Origin: JAIWNK01 sp964453115
Lineage (GTDB): Bacteria; Chloroflexota; Anaerolineae; Anaerolineales; Anaerolineaceae
Assembly: GCA_964453115.1 (NCBI GenBank)
Contig: CAYVRT010000009.1
Span: 41,953-105,952, forward strand
Direction of reading: 5' to 3'
Length of the DNA stretch: 64,000 nucleotides
The position numbers were made by a program, and so were the translations under genes. Below the pieces are notes generated by a model, which worked only from the letters and a program-made list of their open reading frames with translations, made no database searches and was not told the origin of the DNA. This document shows, in pieces, positions 6,558 through 16,016 of the stretch. Every line of letters begins with the position of its first letter. Position 1 is the first letter of the stretch.

Positions 6558-8324
6558 ATGAGCAAAACGACGCGTTTTCTTTCCATCACCACCATATTCT
6601 TGCTAAGCCTGTTCTTTGGCATCGTCCTGGCGGCCCAAATCCTCGGGGCAGCCCAAATCTACACCCCGCCGCTCGCCATCCTGCTCAGCCTGGCCCTTGG
6701 CAGTGTGGCCCTGACCTGGCTGCTGCGCAACGACATCCTCGGCTATCTGCGCGGCCTGTTCAACCGTCCCGCTGCGCTCGAGCTGCCCGCCTGGCTGGAA
6801 GCGCTGTTGTTCGCAGCTGCCTTTCTCCTGCTCATTTTGCTCATCCTCCTGCCGCTGGTGCGCTGGCCCTTCTCACACATCAGCGAAACCCTGCATTGGG
6901 ATGCGGGCGCCTATCACTTCGCCAAAGCAGTGGAACTGTACCGCAGCGGCAGCCTGTGGGATCTTTCAATCCCCTTCGGCGAATTTCCCAACGGCTATGA
7001 GGCCCTGCTCAGTTTCACCCTTTCGCTCAGCGGCGCCGACCTGCTCTTTGGCAGCGTCCACGCTGTCATTGCCCTGCTGACCTTCCTTACCCTCTTCCTG
7101 CTCGCACGCCGTCTGAGCGACCTGCCCGGTGGCCTGCTCGCCTTACTGACCGTTGTGCTGCTGATCAGTGGACGGGTAACCCTGGCCTATAATCCGTGGT
7201 GGATCTACAGCGACCTGATGTACACAATTGGTAAAAACGACCTGCTGGCCGGAACACTCACCCTGCTGGCGCTGCTCTTTGCCCCCATTGCCCGCCAAAC
7301 CACAAAACCGTCCTATCACTGGCCGGCCCTCTCGCTGGTCACGTTTCTGGCGCTCTGCACCAAACCCTATGCTGCCTATGTTCTGCTGCCCATCTGGCTG
7401 CTGGTCTTCTGGCGCGAATATCAACGCACCCGCCCGGCCCTGCCATGGAAGTCCTTCCTGCTCGCTTCGTTGATCGTCCTGCCCAGCATCTGGTGGGTGG
7501 TGCGCAACCTGCTCGTGCTGGGCGTCATCTTCCCGCCCGATGTGCTGGAAATGCAACAGTGGAGCATCCTCTCCAATCTGACCAATCCATTCTTCTACAA
7601 TTATTTGCCGCGCAATTTCGTCTTCGTCCTGGTGATCAGCGGAGTGCTGCTGCTAATTGGCCTGCTGCGCAAACGAATTGGCTCAACCTTTCTTCTCGTC
7701 CAGTTTCTGCTGCTGATTGCCTTCATCGCCACCGCCGAAACGGCATTCTTTCGCGATACGCAAAAGCCGACCGTCATCGCCTGGCGCTTTGGCATTGCAC
7801 TGTTGGGCTGGGTCTTCCTCTCTCTGCTCATTCTGCTGGAACCCCTTCTGTTGCGCCTTGCCCGCGTCCTCCTACGCCCGCGCCTCGTTGCCCCCCTCCT
7901 GGCTCTGTTGCTCGTGGGTCTAACGACCTTCCTGATCTGGAACGACCGCAGCCTGTTAAGGTACGTGCCAGAAAACGGGATTGTGCTGCGCGATCAGTTC
8001 CGTGAACCCGTTGGTCAGAATGGCTACCACAGCGTCTATGACTACGCACAAAAAAATATCCGCAATTCGGTCATCCAGGTGGAAAATGGCCTGGTCTATT
8101 ATGCCTATGGCCCCGGCTACACCAATTCGCCAACCAAATTGCAATATCCCTGGGGCATTCCCGAACGGGTGCCACAACTCACGCCACAATACTTTTTGAT
8201 ATTGGAGCGCGCCTGGATGGGCGGCGAAAGCGGCTACAATGAATCCCTCAATACGCCCGAATGGGCACAGCGCTGGGAGCTAATTTACGAAGATGGCGAA
8301 GGTCGCCTCTACCGGCGGCGTTAA
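6558..8324 (+). CDS. Polytopic membrane protein, GT-C glycosyltransferase-like
   Basis: A 588-residue integral membrane protein with about a dozen hydrophobic helices and a soluble C-terminal part from roughly residue 460. An Asp in the first extracytoplasmic loop region (WDAGAYHFAKAVELYRSG) recalls GT-C enzymes that use polyprenyl-phosphate sugars, and the overall layout fits dolichyl-phosphate-mannosyltransferase-like proteins. The substrate cannot be read from the sequence. It converges on dnaA with only 4 bases between the stop codons. A second protein of similar build lies at 17709-19586. Possible role: glycosylation of cell-surface proteins or lipids. Confidence 0.75.
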   Translation: MSKTTRFLSITTIFLLSLFFGIVLAAQILGAAQIYTPPLAILLSLALGSVALTWLLRNDILGYLRGLFNRPAALELPAWLEALLFAAAFLLLILLILLPLVRWPFSHISETLHWDAGAYHFAKAVELYRSGSLWDLSIPFGEFPNGYEALLSFTLSLSGADLLFGSVHAVIALLTFLTLFLLARRLSDLPGGLLALLTVVLLISGRVTLAYNPWWIYSDLMYTIGKNDLLAGTLTLLALLFAPIARQTTKPSYHWPALSLVTFLALCTKPYAAYVLLPIWLLVFWREYQRTRPALPWKSFLLASLIVLPSIWWVVRNLLVLGVIFPPDVLEMQQWSILSNLTNPFFYNYLPRNFVFVLVISGVLLLIGLLRKRIGSTFLLVQFLLLIAFIATAETAFFRDTQKPTVIAWRFGIALLGWVFLSLLILLEPLLLRLARVLLRPRLVAPLLALLLVGLTTFLIWNDRSLLRYVPENGIVLRDQFREPVGQNGYHSVYDYAQKNIRNSVIQVENGLVYYAYGPGYTNSPTKLQYPWGIPERVPQLTPQYFLILERAWMGGESGYNESLNTPEWAQRWELIYEDGEGRLYRRR

Positions 8325-8328
8325 CGGC

Positions 8329-9672
8329 TCAGGCCCAACGACGCCCATATAATTGTTCGCGGATCTGCCCCACCTGCCGGCGCAAACGGTCATCGCTTTC
8401 CAGCATGTCTGCTACCTTATCACAGGCATACATCACCGTCGTGTGATCGCGCCCGCCCAACACCTCGCCAATCTGCGGCAGCGAAACGCTCTGCTCCTCG
8501 CGTAGCAAATACATTGCCACCTGACGGGGCAAAGCCACCTCACGCGAGCGGTCACGCCCCAGCATCTGCTCCATCGTCACACCGAAAGCACTTGCCACCA
8601 CCGCCACCACCTGGCGCGGCTCCAGCGTGCGGCGCTGAGGCAACAAATCGGCCAGTGCAATATCCACCAATTCCAGCGAAAGCGGGCGCCCGCTCAAGTC
8701 GGCATACGCCAACACACGGGTCAGCGAGCCTTCCAGTTCGCGAATGTTCGATTGTACCTGCCGGGCGATGGCCTCCAAAATTGAATCTGGCACCCGGCGC
8801 CCAGCACGATCGGCCTTTGAGCGCAAAATGGCAATGCGCGTTTCCAGGTCAGGCGGCTGCATATCCACAATCAGCCCCCACTCAAAGCGCGAGCGCAAGC
8901 GCTCTTCCAGCGTCACCATCGCCTTGGGCGGACGGTCCGAGGTAATCACCAGCTGCTTTTCCTGTCCGTGCAACGTGTTAAAGGTATGGAAAAATTCCTC
9001 CTGAGTCGATTCCTTACCGGCGATGAATTGAATATCATCAATCAACAACACATCAATGTTACGATAGCGGTCGCGGAAAGAGACCGTATTATGCGTGCGG
9101 ATGGCGTTAATCAGATCGTTGGTGAACTCTTCCGAAGAAACATACAACACCTGCAAACCTTGTGAGTGCGCCATGTTGCCAATTGCATGCAGCAAATGCG
9201 TCTTGCCCAACCCAACCCCACCATACAGAAACAACGGATTGTAAGAGCGAGCCGGGTTCTCTGCCACGGCCATGCAGGCTGCATGTGCCAGGCGATTGCT
9301 GCTGCCAACCACAAAGGTATCGAACACATAGCGCGAATTGAACGGCGATGGGGCAAGCGGTGCAGCAACAGCAGTTTCTGCCGTTCCCAAGGCCACCTCT
9401 TCCGCACTGTTGACGACCTCTTCTTCCTTATGCCAAACCACAAAATTGACCAGTTGCGGGCTGCCCAAAAAACCCGAAAGCATACTGCTCACCGTGCTTG
9501 CCAGACGGTTTTCCAGCCAGTCGCGCGCATAGGCGTTCTGCACACCAATCGTAAATACCCCCTGTGCATACGAAACCAACTCGGCACAGCGAACCCAGGT
9601 ATCGAAAGCAGCTTTCGACATCTCATTTTGCAATTGTCCCAGCGCAGATTGCCAGGCTTGTTGTGCGTTCAT
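8329..9672 (-). CDS. dnaA: Chromosomal replication initiator DnaA
   Basis: A 447-residue DnaA with all four domains. Domain I is residues 1-80, followed by a short linker. The AAA+ domain has Walker A GGVGLGKT at 151-158 and Walker B VLLIDDIQF. Domain IV has the DNA-binding signature GGRDHTTVMYACDKV near the C-terminus. It opens origin DNA at DnaA boxes. Unusually, dnaN, recF and gyrB are not adjacent, and I found no consensus DnaA box in the 437 bases upstream, so this locus is probably not the origin. AAAGGGTG precedes the ATG. Confidence 0.97.
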   Translation of the reverse strand: MNAQQAWQSALGQLQNEMSKAAFDTWVRCAELVSYAQGVFTIGVQNAYARDWLENRLASTVSSMLSGFLGSPQLVNFVVWHKEEEVVNSAEEVALGTAETAVAAPLAPSPFNSRYVFDTFVVGSSNRLAHAACMAVAENPARSYNPLFLYGGVGLGKTHLLHAIGNMAHSQGLQVLYVSSEEFTNDLINAIRTHNTVSFRDRYRNIDVLLIDDIQFIAGKESTQEEFFHTFNTLHGQEKQLVITSDRPPKAMVTLEERLRSRFEWGLIVDMQPPDLETRIAILRSKADRAGRRVPDSILEAIARQVQSNIRELEGSLTRVLAYADLSGRPLSLELVDIALADLLPQRRTLEPRQVVAVVASAFGVTMEQMLGRDRSREVALPRQVAMYLLREEQSVSLPQIGEVLGGRDHTTVMYACDKVADMLESDDRLRRQVGQIREQLYGRRWA

Positions 9673-10109
9673 GGAAGCACCCTTTCAAATGAGATTTTTG
9701 GTGCAAATCAATGGGCAAGCAAACCCACTGCCAATAGCAGTGGGATCAAATCAAAACAACAATAAAATGATTTCCAATTGTTCTTACAGCTTGCTGCACT
9801 GCTGCCCCAATCAATTTGTACTGGAATTTTAGCAGAAACTGCCCTTTCCGACAAGTCGTACAGGATACGCCATCCTAAAAATTTTTCAAATTTTAAGTCG
9901 CCCAACCTTAAAAAACCCAGGCGCTTTTACGCTCAATTAATCCTTTAAGGTTTACTATGCGCCCCCAACTAGCAGGCTTTTTGCCACCCCATACCCCCGC
10001 ATATACGGGTAAGGCTGGAAGTAACCAGCCAACTACCAGATATACGGGCTGCATTCCCAAAGAATTAGCGCTGCTTCCAGCACATTGGGGCTGTTTTCAA
10101 TCTATGAAA
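9673..10109. other. 437-base intergenic region upstream of dnaA
   Basis: No gene found. It contains a perfect 8-base-arm hairpin at 9724-9744 and an AT-rich part around 9867-9900. A widely spaced inverted pair AACCTTAAA/TTTAAGGTT lies at roughly 9904-9952. The nonamer ATATACGGG occurs twice as a direct repeat (10001-10009 and 10040-10048), flanking a small hairpin with arms at 10013-10018 and 10025-10030. No TTATCCACA-type DnaA box is visible on either strand. The part beside 10110 is the 3' flank of the FAD oxidoreductase gene. Confidence 0.6.
9724..9744 (-). promoter_or_regulatory. Hairpin in the dnaA leader
   Basis: Perfect inverted repeat with 8-base arms (9724-9731 and 9737-9744) and a 5-base loop, 51 bases before the dnaA start codon. 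No T run follows on the minus strand, so a leader element or protein-binding site is more likely than a terminator. Function unknown. Confidence 0.45.
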
Positions 10110-11426
10110 TTAGAATCTTGGCCGAACCCCATCTGTTTCGCTTTCCAACATTTGTCGCGCCACCCGGCGGGCAATCTGCACCGCAAAATTTGTCCCCCGA
10201 TCCCATGGGTAAACCTGACTCATGCTGGCAAAATACAACCCTTCCAGCGGTGTGCGGGTCTCAGGGATATGGGCCGAATGTCCCAACAACGGCACCGGTT
10301 GTGCGTAGGTTGTGCGGAACAGCCAGCTCTTGCGCACCCAGTCCGGTTGAAAATCGGGGTTAATTCGCCCCAAAGCAGGCAGAAAGCGCGTCAACAATTC
10401 TTCCTGGCTGAGCCTGAAATTCTCATGGCTCACATCCAGATAATCGCCGCAATAGACGATTCGGTCACCGCCAAAATAATCGGGCGACAGAAAATTGGTA
10501 TGCTCCACCAACGCCAGGAAAGGATACCCGGCTCGTTTTGGCAAATTGAACCAGTAATACCCCTCGCGCGAGAGCTGCTGCCGCAAAGCAAGCACCATTA
10601 CCACAGCGCCCATGCTCTTCAAGTTCAACAACCCTCGCAAATAGGTTTCTGGCAGTTCGGGCGCCATCTTCGCCAATGCCGTTGGCGAAACCGTCACCAA
10701 ACACCGGTCAAAATGCTGCACCTCACCATCTGGCAGGCAGACATCCAACCCACCCGTTGCGGAGCGGCGAATTGCCTGCACAGACGTTGCAAGGCGCAAC
10801 AACACCCCGCGGTGCTGCAATTCAGCTGCAAAGCGATCCAAAAAGGCCTGAAAACCGCCCACAAATGTCCCCAGCCGGGTTGTGCGAGCTTTGATGCGTG
10901 CCCAGAACCAGGCCATGTTTACATCCTGATAGTGTGGCCCAAACTTGCCTTGCAACATCGGCTCAAACATCATCCCATACAGCCGATCTCCATAGGCCTT
11001 GCGCAGCCAGCCATCCGCTGTCACCTTCTCCAGCGCCTGCCAGCGAGCCAAATAGCGCAAATAAATGGTCACAAACCCAAAGCGCGCCATATCTACCAAT
11101 CGAAAACCAGGGAAAGTCAAAGCAGCCAGAGGTGAATCGAGCGGATAGAAACGGTCCTGATAATAGACCACCGTCTTGGGCAGCGGGAAGACCACCTCCT
11201 TGCGCCACCCCAATTCATCTATCAATCCCAGCATATCTGAATCACTTCCAAACCAGTGATGATAGAACTTTTCCACCGACCACTGCCAATGCGGCTCCTT
11301 AAAGCCAGCCGCCAACCCACCCACATGATCAGCCGCTTCAAACACCGTCACTGCATGACCCGCGCGCACAAAATCCCATGCCGCCGCCATTCCACCAATC
11401 CCTGCTCCAATGATTGCAATGCGCAT
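10110..11426 (-). CDS. FAD-dependent amine-oxidase-like oxidoreductase
   Basis: A 438-residue flavoprotein. The N-terminal Rossmann motif GAGIGGMAAAWDFVRAGHAVTVFEA binds the ADP part of FAD. The C-terminal segment (ALEGLYFASMSQVYPWDRGTNFAV region) resembles the second FAD contact of the protoporphyrinogen oxidase, phytoene desaturase and UDP-galactopyranose mutase group. The substrate is unknown. It sits 29 bases after the UPF0104 gene on the same strand. Such pairs occur near lipid or cell-envelope glycan genes, so an envelope or isoprenoid role is possible. AAAGGAAA precedes the ATG. Confidence 0.8.
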   Translation of the reverse strand: MRIAIIGAGIGGMAAAWDFVRAGHAVTVFEAADHVGGLAAGFKEPHWQWSVEKFYHHWFGSDSDMLGLIDELGWRKEVVFPLPKTVVYYQDRFYPLDSPLAALTFPGFRLVDMARFGFVTIYLRYLARWQALEKVTADGWLRKAYGDRLYGMMFEPMLQGKFGPHYQDVNMAWFWARIKARTTRLGTFVGGFQAFLDRFAAELQHRGVLLRLATSVQAIRRSATGGLDVCLPDGEVQHFDRCLVTVSPTALAKMAPELPETYLRGLLNLKSMGAVVMVLALRQQLSREGYYWFNLPKRAGYPFLALVEHTNFLSPDYFGGDRIVYCGDYLDVSHENFRLSQEELLTRFLPALGRINPDFQPDWVRKSWLFRTTYAQPVPLLGHSAHIPETRTPLEGLYFASMSQVYPWDRGTNFAVQIARRVARQMLESETDGVRPRF

Positions 11427-11455
11427 CGAATTTTCCTTTCTTCAGTTTGCTTCCT

Positions 11456-12493
11456 TCAAGATTCGGGCGGTGCATCCGGCGTTTCTCGCCGAATCGCCTC
11501 CAGGCTTTTTCCCCAGCGCAGCGGCTGCCGCAAATAAAAATAAGCCCCAACCAATGTAATGGGGAACCACAACGCGGCATGAAGCACAAGTGTATAACCA
11601 GCTGCAATCGCCTGCGGCACACCATAGGCACCCAACAGGGCAATGCCGGGTGCATCAAAGGTGCCCACATAACCAGGGGCTGACGGCAAAGTCGTTGTCA
11701 GGTTCACGATTCCATTCATTAACATCAAGGCAAAGAAACTGACCTCAAATGGAAAGGCATGCATCACAAACCAGTATTTGGCCGTCTCCAACAGCCAGAT
11801 GATCACCGTCGTCACAAAAATCATCAACACATCCATCGGTGAACGCAGCGATTCCAGGCCAGTCAAAAACCGCAGCGCAACCCCGCGCACTTTCTCGCGC
11901 AACCGCAGCGGTAGGAAGCGATCAATTGAACCATTGACCAACCGTTCCGAAACCCTGGGGAACATGGCGGCCAACAGAAAAATGAGCAGCGCCCCAACAA
12001 ACAACACCGTTCCACCAATTGCCACGTCGCGAATATTCAGGTTCCCCAGCACACCAGCGGAATCGGTTAACTTTGCCAGCTCGCCCAGGTTGATGAACAC
12101 AAATGCCAGCATCACCACCCCGTCAAAAATGCGTTCAACAATCACTGTCGCCAGCGAAGCCGAAATTGGCACCCCCTCGCGCTGCTTCAGCACCGCAGCC
12201 CGCAACACCTCTCCGGCCCGTGCCGGGTAGATATTGTTGCCCATATATCCAATCGTTACAATTGGGAACATAGTGCGCGTTGGAATGGCCTTCAACGGAC
12301 GCAGCATATAATGCCAGCGCCAGGCGCGCACCCACACCCCCATAAAATAAACCAATACGCCTGGAATTAACCAGACGTATTGAGCGCTCTTCAGTGCCTG
12401 CCAGAACTCATCCAAATGCAGCCCGCGCAGGGCCAGCGCCAAGCACATGACACTGATCAACACACCAACCCAAAACTGCCAGCGTTTTAACAT
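11456..12493 (-). CDS. Flippase-like membrane protein (UPF0104 / LPG synthase TM family)
   Basis: A 345-residue polytopic protein with seven to eight hydrophobic helices. Features fitting the YbhN/UPF0104 group related to the membrane domain of lysylphosphatidylglycerol synthase are WVRAWRWHYMLRPLK near residue 60, the NNIYPARAGEVLRAAVL motif near 85, and TLPSAPGYVGTFDAPGIALL near 285. Members are proposed to move lipids or lipid-linked intermediates. The promoter directly abutting the ATG suggests a leaderless transcript. The gene probably shares a transcript with the FAD oxidoreductase downstream. Confidence 0.88.
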   Translation of the reverse strand: MLKRWQFWVGVLISVMCLALALRGLHLDEFWQALKSAQYVWLIPGVLVYFMGVWVRAWRWHYMLRPLKAIPTRTMFPIVTIGYMGNNIYPARAGEVLRAAVLKQREGVPISASLATVIVERIFDGVVMLAFVFINLGELAKLTDSAGVLGNLNIRDVAIGGTVLFVGALLIFLLAAMFPRVSERLVNGSIDRFLPLRLREKVRGVALRFLTGLESLRSPMDVLMIFVTTVIIWLLETAKYWFVMHAFPFEVSFFALMLMNGIVNLTTTLPSAPGYVGTFDAPGIALLGAYGVPQAIAAGYTLVLHAALWFPITLVGAYFYLRQPLRWGKSLEAIRRETPDAPPES

Positions 12494-12499
12494 AGCCCT

Positions 12500-12527
12500 A
12501 TTGTACCCGTCACATGGAAGATGTCAA
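12500..12527 (-). promoter_or_regulatory. Consensus promoter giving a leaderless transcript for the UPF0104 gene
   Basis: On the minus strand TTGACA (12522-12527), a 16-base spacer, then TACAAT (12500-12505). Only 6 bases separate the -10 from the ATG, so the predicted transcript start lies at the start codon. The promoter overlaps the end of the preceding DUF4173-like gene (stop at 12524). Confidence 0.7.
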
Positions 12528-14101
12528 TCCCACTCTTGGTGACTGAGACAAGGCTCCCACTTATTTTTAATTAACACCGTCTCTCCATTTCGGCCCGTTG
12601 GATAATCCTTCCACTGTGAAGCATTCAAGAACAAGATTTGCCGGGCACGCAGGCTGGAAAAATTCAGGCTCTGCCAGGGCAATTCCTCTTTCTCCATCTC
12701 CGCTCGCGTCCAACAGGCGAGTGTTGCACCCAATGCATCGCGCAATTCAAGATCTTTTGCTGCCTGATAAGCCTCATACACCACCGGCACAGCATCATTC
12801 GAAAGCGAACCCAGATACAAACGGTCAAGCTCTTTGCCTTGCTCCACGCGGGCAATATTCTCACGTGCAATCCAGCCATCCACATTCACCACACCAAACG
12901 TCAGCCCAAAGGCCAGGACCGCGACAACCATCACCAAGGCAAAGCGCCCGCGCCGCCCCAAAAGTTCCAGCCCCAGCACCACCAGCAAGAACAGCCCCAG
13001 CCAGGGAATGAAGATATGCGTCTGCATTCGCAACCGGGTAAACCCATAGGCCGCCTCATACAGCCCCAGGCGCTGCCAGGCCGAAACCAGCATCACCATC
13101 ACCAACCCAAACAACACCCCAACCAACACACGAAAAATTACTTTTTGCGCAGTGGATTGCTGATTGGAAATTGCAGCCAGCGACCAGTAAACCGCAAGGC
13201 TAATCAAAGCCACGGTCACCAATTCGTTAAAGCCGCGCACCGCATATTCCGAATAGGTATAGCCCGCCACGTTGATGTTGGTGTTGCCACCAAAAAAATA
13301 CTGAACCTGTACAAGCACAAAGGAAAGAAACAACAAATTGATGCAAACCAACCCCGCCGCGCTGACAGCCATCGGCAAAAATGAGCGGAACAAGGGTGTA
13401 TTGGCATCAGGACGTTTCTCAACCCCGTTTGGCAGCACAGCTTGCAACAGCACGCCAATGAAAGCATACGCCAAAACCAGGATATAGAACAGCCGGAACA
13501 GGTATTCAGCCAGATTTTCAATGTTCAGCGCCTCAAAAAATGCCTCGACCCGGTCTCCAAAGATGGGATCGGCGCTGGAAAGCAAAACCACCAGAACGGC
13601 CAAGACCGGCGTCACCAATACAATGCCCAGCAGCGCCCAGCCAATCTGTTTCAGCACCGGCTTCCAGGTCGAAACAGATTGCTGCCCCTCTTCAACCACT
13701 GGCTTTTTGAATACATCCGGCATACGCGCAATGGCAGCGCCCAAAATATTGAAGCCCATTTGCACCCAATCGCCCAGACGGTAAAACCAGGAATGCCCCG
13801 TTCGCAGTGTCCCCGCCAGCACAATCAAACAGAAGAGCGACAGGCTGACGCCCAGAAAGAGCGTGAATCCCTGCCTGCGAAAGCAGACGATGAATGCAAA
13901 GCCCAGTGCCAGCACCACCCAAATTAAATTACTGCGCGCTGGCTGCACCTTTTCGGTGCGCAGCAGCACCAGCAGGCCAATCACAATCAATACAACCCAA
14001 ACCAGGAAAGAAATCCCTATTTGCTTTTCCCAAAACAAGAAATCCACCGCCCAGGCCACAAACAGGCCCCAAAATGCAAACCAGACCGGTTTCTTAGACA
14101 T
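12524..14101 (-). CDS. DUF4173-like polytopic membrane protein
   Basis: A 525-residue membrane protein with about eleven hydrophobic helices and a soluble C-terminal tail of around 110 residues. The segment VLLSSADPIFGDRVEAFF followed by a helix pair is characteristic of DUF4173 proteins, whose function is unknown; some occur near two-component systems. I chose the ATG at 14099-14101 because AAGGAG stands just upstream; an in-frame ATG eight codons earlier overlaps that ribosome site. It lies alone between the GNAT gene and the UPF0104 gene. Confidence 0.75.
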   Translation of the reverse strand: MSKKPVWFAFWGLFVAWAVDFLFWEKQIGISFLVWVVLIVIGLLVLLRTEKVQPARSNLIWVVLALGFAFIVCFRRQGFTLFLGVSLSLFCLIVLAGTLRTGHSWFYRLGDWVQMGFNILGAAIARMPDVFKKPVVEEGQQSVSTWKPVLKQIGWALLGIVLVTPVLAVLVVLLSSADPIFGDRVEAFFEALNIENLAEYLFRLFYILVLAYAFIGVLLQAVLPNGVEKRPDANTPLFRSFLPMAVSAAGLVCINLLFLSFVLVQVQYFFGGNTNINVAGYTYSEYAVRGFNELVTVALISLAVYWSLAAISNQQSTAQKVIFRVLVGVLFGLVMVMLVSAWQRLGLYEAAYGFTRLRMQTHIFIPWLGLFLLVVLGLELLGRRGRFALVMVVAVLAFGLTFGVVNVDGWIARENIARVEQGKELDRLYLGSLSNDAVPVVYEAYQAAKDLELRDALGATLACWTRAEMEKEELPWQSLNFSSLRARQILFLNASQWKDYPTGRNGETVLIKNKWEPCLSHQEWD

Positions 14102-14260
14102 GTTCCACTCCTTCATAGCACTCAAAATTCAGGATCTTCAGGCAAAGCGCCTGCCCCTACCCAGAATCTTATCGGCGTCCATCTGCCAAAACCTATCCGA
14201 CAAGCAAACAGCTTTTCGTTCTGCTTCAAAGACTATCAAATTCTATCACATCTATCGCCA

Positions 14261-15595
14261 TCAGCTGATTGGCCAAACATTGGAAGGTTTGCGCGGAAAA
14301 AGCGCCGCCAAGAGCATGCGCCCGCGCTCATTTGCCCAGCAATCTGCAAAGGAATTGCTCAGTTCCTCCAGGTTGCGGTAACCAAACAACAATTGTAAAA
14401 AGCTCAACCCCGGAAAAGCAGCATCCACAGCCTGCCAGCGTTCCAATTCATACGCCTCACAGCCAGTCAATCGCCCGGCTTCCAGTGTCAGGCGCAGCCC
14501 GCTGCGATAGAAGCCCAGCTTAAATTCACCACTCGCCCCGGCATGGAGCGATTGCGCCAACCGCGCCTCCAGCACAGGGGCAACCAACCGCAGAAACCCG
14601 GCCAGGTCCGAGAGGCGTACATACCAGGCATAAGGCTTTTGAACCACCGTCAACCAGCGTTCCGCCACTTCATAAGCCGGATGTTCTTCACCCAACGCAA
14701 GCGCCGCACCAAGGCAGGACTTTCCATCCCGTCCAGCCATCTCCTGCCCTTTTTGCAACAAATAGTGCAGCACACAAGGCAGGGCATCATACCAGGAGAG
14801 CCCTTCAACCAGCTCCAAAACTGTTGCCGCCAGCATATTCGACCACCACAAATAGGGCGCATGCGCCAGAAAACCAACCGGCAGCCCAGCAGCATTGTCC
14901 AGCACCATCAACTCTTTGCGATTCACGTTCAGTTCACACGCCCCATCCAGTTCATACCGCCACTCGGCTGGACTGCGCACGCAATGCACCACCCCGCGCC
15001 GCGCCGCTCGTTTTTCACAGTCTGCAATCCAGGGCAAGTCATCCACTCGGGCCGGACGCACCGTATAGCCCTGCGACGGAGGCGGGAGCTGCGCTGTAAA
15101 GCCCCGCCGCGCCCCACCCAAATTCAAAAGCATCTCATACCCAAACTGACGATAATAGTAAGGAATCCCGGTAATTGCCTGCACCCATTCGCCGCGCGCG
15201 CGGCTCAATTGATGAAGTACCTCAAACTGCGCCCGTACCAACCCGCGCCGGCGGTATTCTGGGTCCGTTCCCACCAGTTCAGGACGCCCCACCCCAAACG
15301 GCACGCCCTCATAATCCCAAGTCTGCGAGATCAAATTGGCAGCTGAAACAATCCGCCCCGATGTCTGCTCAACCACCACTGTAAAATCCCCCACACCAAA
15401 GCAGGGATGATGTCCGCTCATCAAGTCGCGCGTCCAGGCTGCCAGGCGCGGTTGCGGATCACGGTCTTCCTCCTCATCATCCATGGAGTGAATCCGTTGA
15501 TTAAACGCCGCCAGCGCTTCTAAATCGGCTGCCCGGCTACGCCGCAGCACCAGTCCATCCCCCAGGTCTCGCTCCAATCCTTCTAAAACAGACAT
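14261..15595 (-). CDS. GNAT-family N-acetyltransferase, two-domain
   Basis: A 444-residue protein. Residues 15-165 form a GNAT fold. The acetyl-CoA site is seen in VGRPELVGTDPEYRRRGLVRAQFEVLHQLS near 100-130 and is followed by ITGIPYYYRQFGYE. Residues 165-330 look like a second, weaker GNAT-type domain, as in Eis-like proteins, and the tail (to 444) may be a sterol-carrier-like cap. The acceptor is unknown. It follows the FmdB gene on the same strand but is separated from it by a strong terminator hairpin. Confidence 0.8.
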   Translation of the reverse strand: MSVLEGLERDLGDGLVLRRSRAADLEALAAFNQRIHSMDDEEEDRDPQPRLAAWTRDLMSGHHPCFGVGDFTVVVEQTSGRIVSAANLISQTWDYEGVPFGVGRPELVGTDPEYRRRGLVRAQFEVLHQLSRARGEWVQAITGIPYYYRQFGYEMLLNLGGARRGFTAQLPPPSQGYTVRPARVDDLPWIADCEKRAARRGVVHCVRSPAEWRYELDGACELNVNRKELMVLDNAAGLPVGFLAHAPYLWWSNMLAATVLELVEGLSWYDALPCVLHYLLQKGQEMAGRDGKSCLGAALALGEEHPAYEVAERWLTVVQKPYAWYVRLSDLAGFLRLVAPVLEARLAQSLHAGASGEFKLGFYRSGLRLTLEAGRLTGCEAYELERWQAVDAAFPGLSFLQLLFGYRNLEELSNSFADCWANERGRMLLAALFPRKPSNVWPIS

Positions 15596-15621
15596 TTTCT
15601 ACTCCCTTTAACCAAAAACCA

Positions 15622-15647
15622 ACCGGCCTGGTTGAAACCAGGCCGGT
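15622..15647 (-). terminator. Rho-independent terminator after fmdB
   Basis: A perfect 10-base stem (15622-15631 and 15638-15647) with a 6-base loop, followed on the minus strand by GGTTTTTGG. It begins 9 bases past the FmdB stop codon. Confidence 0.8.
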
Positions 15648-15655
15648 GAATGCAA

Positions 15656-15979
15656 TTAGGTGCTGCTCTCCGTTGTCGGCGAGGCGGCCGGTTTTGGCGT
15701 CGGCTCTGCCGTTTTGCTTCCACCTGCATCGCTCGCCTCGGTCGTAGCAGTTGGCGTCTTTTCCTCTCCATGCCCCGAAGACCGGCTTGCTCCCGAGGGA
15801 GAACGATGGTCCGTTGCATAGAAACCAGACCCTTTAAACACAATGCTCACGGGCGTAAACACCTTGCGCAACGTCTCTTTGCCACAATGAGGACAAATGG
15901 TTAATAACGGGTCCGAAAAACGCTGGCTGTGATCAAATTCCTCATGACAGGCATCACAACGATAGGTATAAACGGGCAT
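15656..15979 (-). CDS. FmdB-family zinc ribbon protein
   Basis: A 107-residue protein beginning MPVYTYRCDACHEEF with a second Cys pair in CPHCGKETLRKVF, the four-Cys zinc ribbon of the FmdB family. FKGSGFYATDHR completes the family core at about 50-60. The remaining half is a low-complexity Ser/Thr/Pro/Lys tail. FmdB proteins are putative regulators of unknown target. GAGGTGA precedes the ATG, and a promoter and terminator flank the gene, so it is probably monocistronic. Confidence 0.93.
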   Translation of the reverse strand: MPVYTYRCDACHEEFDHSQRFSDPLLTICPHCGKETLRKVFTPVSIVFKGSGFYATDHRSPSGASRSSGHGEEKTPTATTEASDAGGSKTAEPTPKPAASPTTESST

Positions 15980-16016
15980 TCCAAATCACCTCGTCAAAAA
16001 CTTTTTCAACCTTGCA

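Noticed and set aside
9996..10048. A tRNA or known riboswitch suggested by successive small hairpins
   Set aside because: No acceptor stem, no T-loop GTTCRA sequence and no CCA; the stems are too short and do not nest.
9673..10109. Chromosomal replication origin next to dnaA
   Set aside because: No TTATCCACA-type box on either strand and no dnaN; only generic AT-rich and repeat structure.
9957..11135. A 392-codon open frame on the plus strand opposite the FAD oxidoreductase gene
   Set aside because: It lacks any family pattern and is rich in Gln, His, Pro and Arg, as expected for the antisense of a real gene. The minus-strand gene has a clear Rossmann motif and ribosome site.
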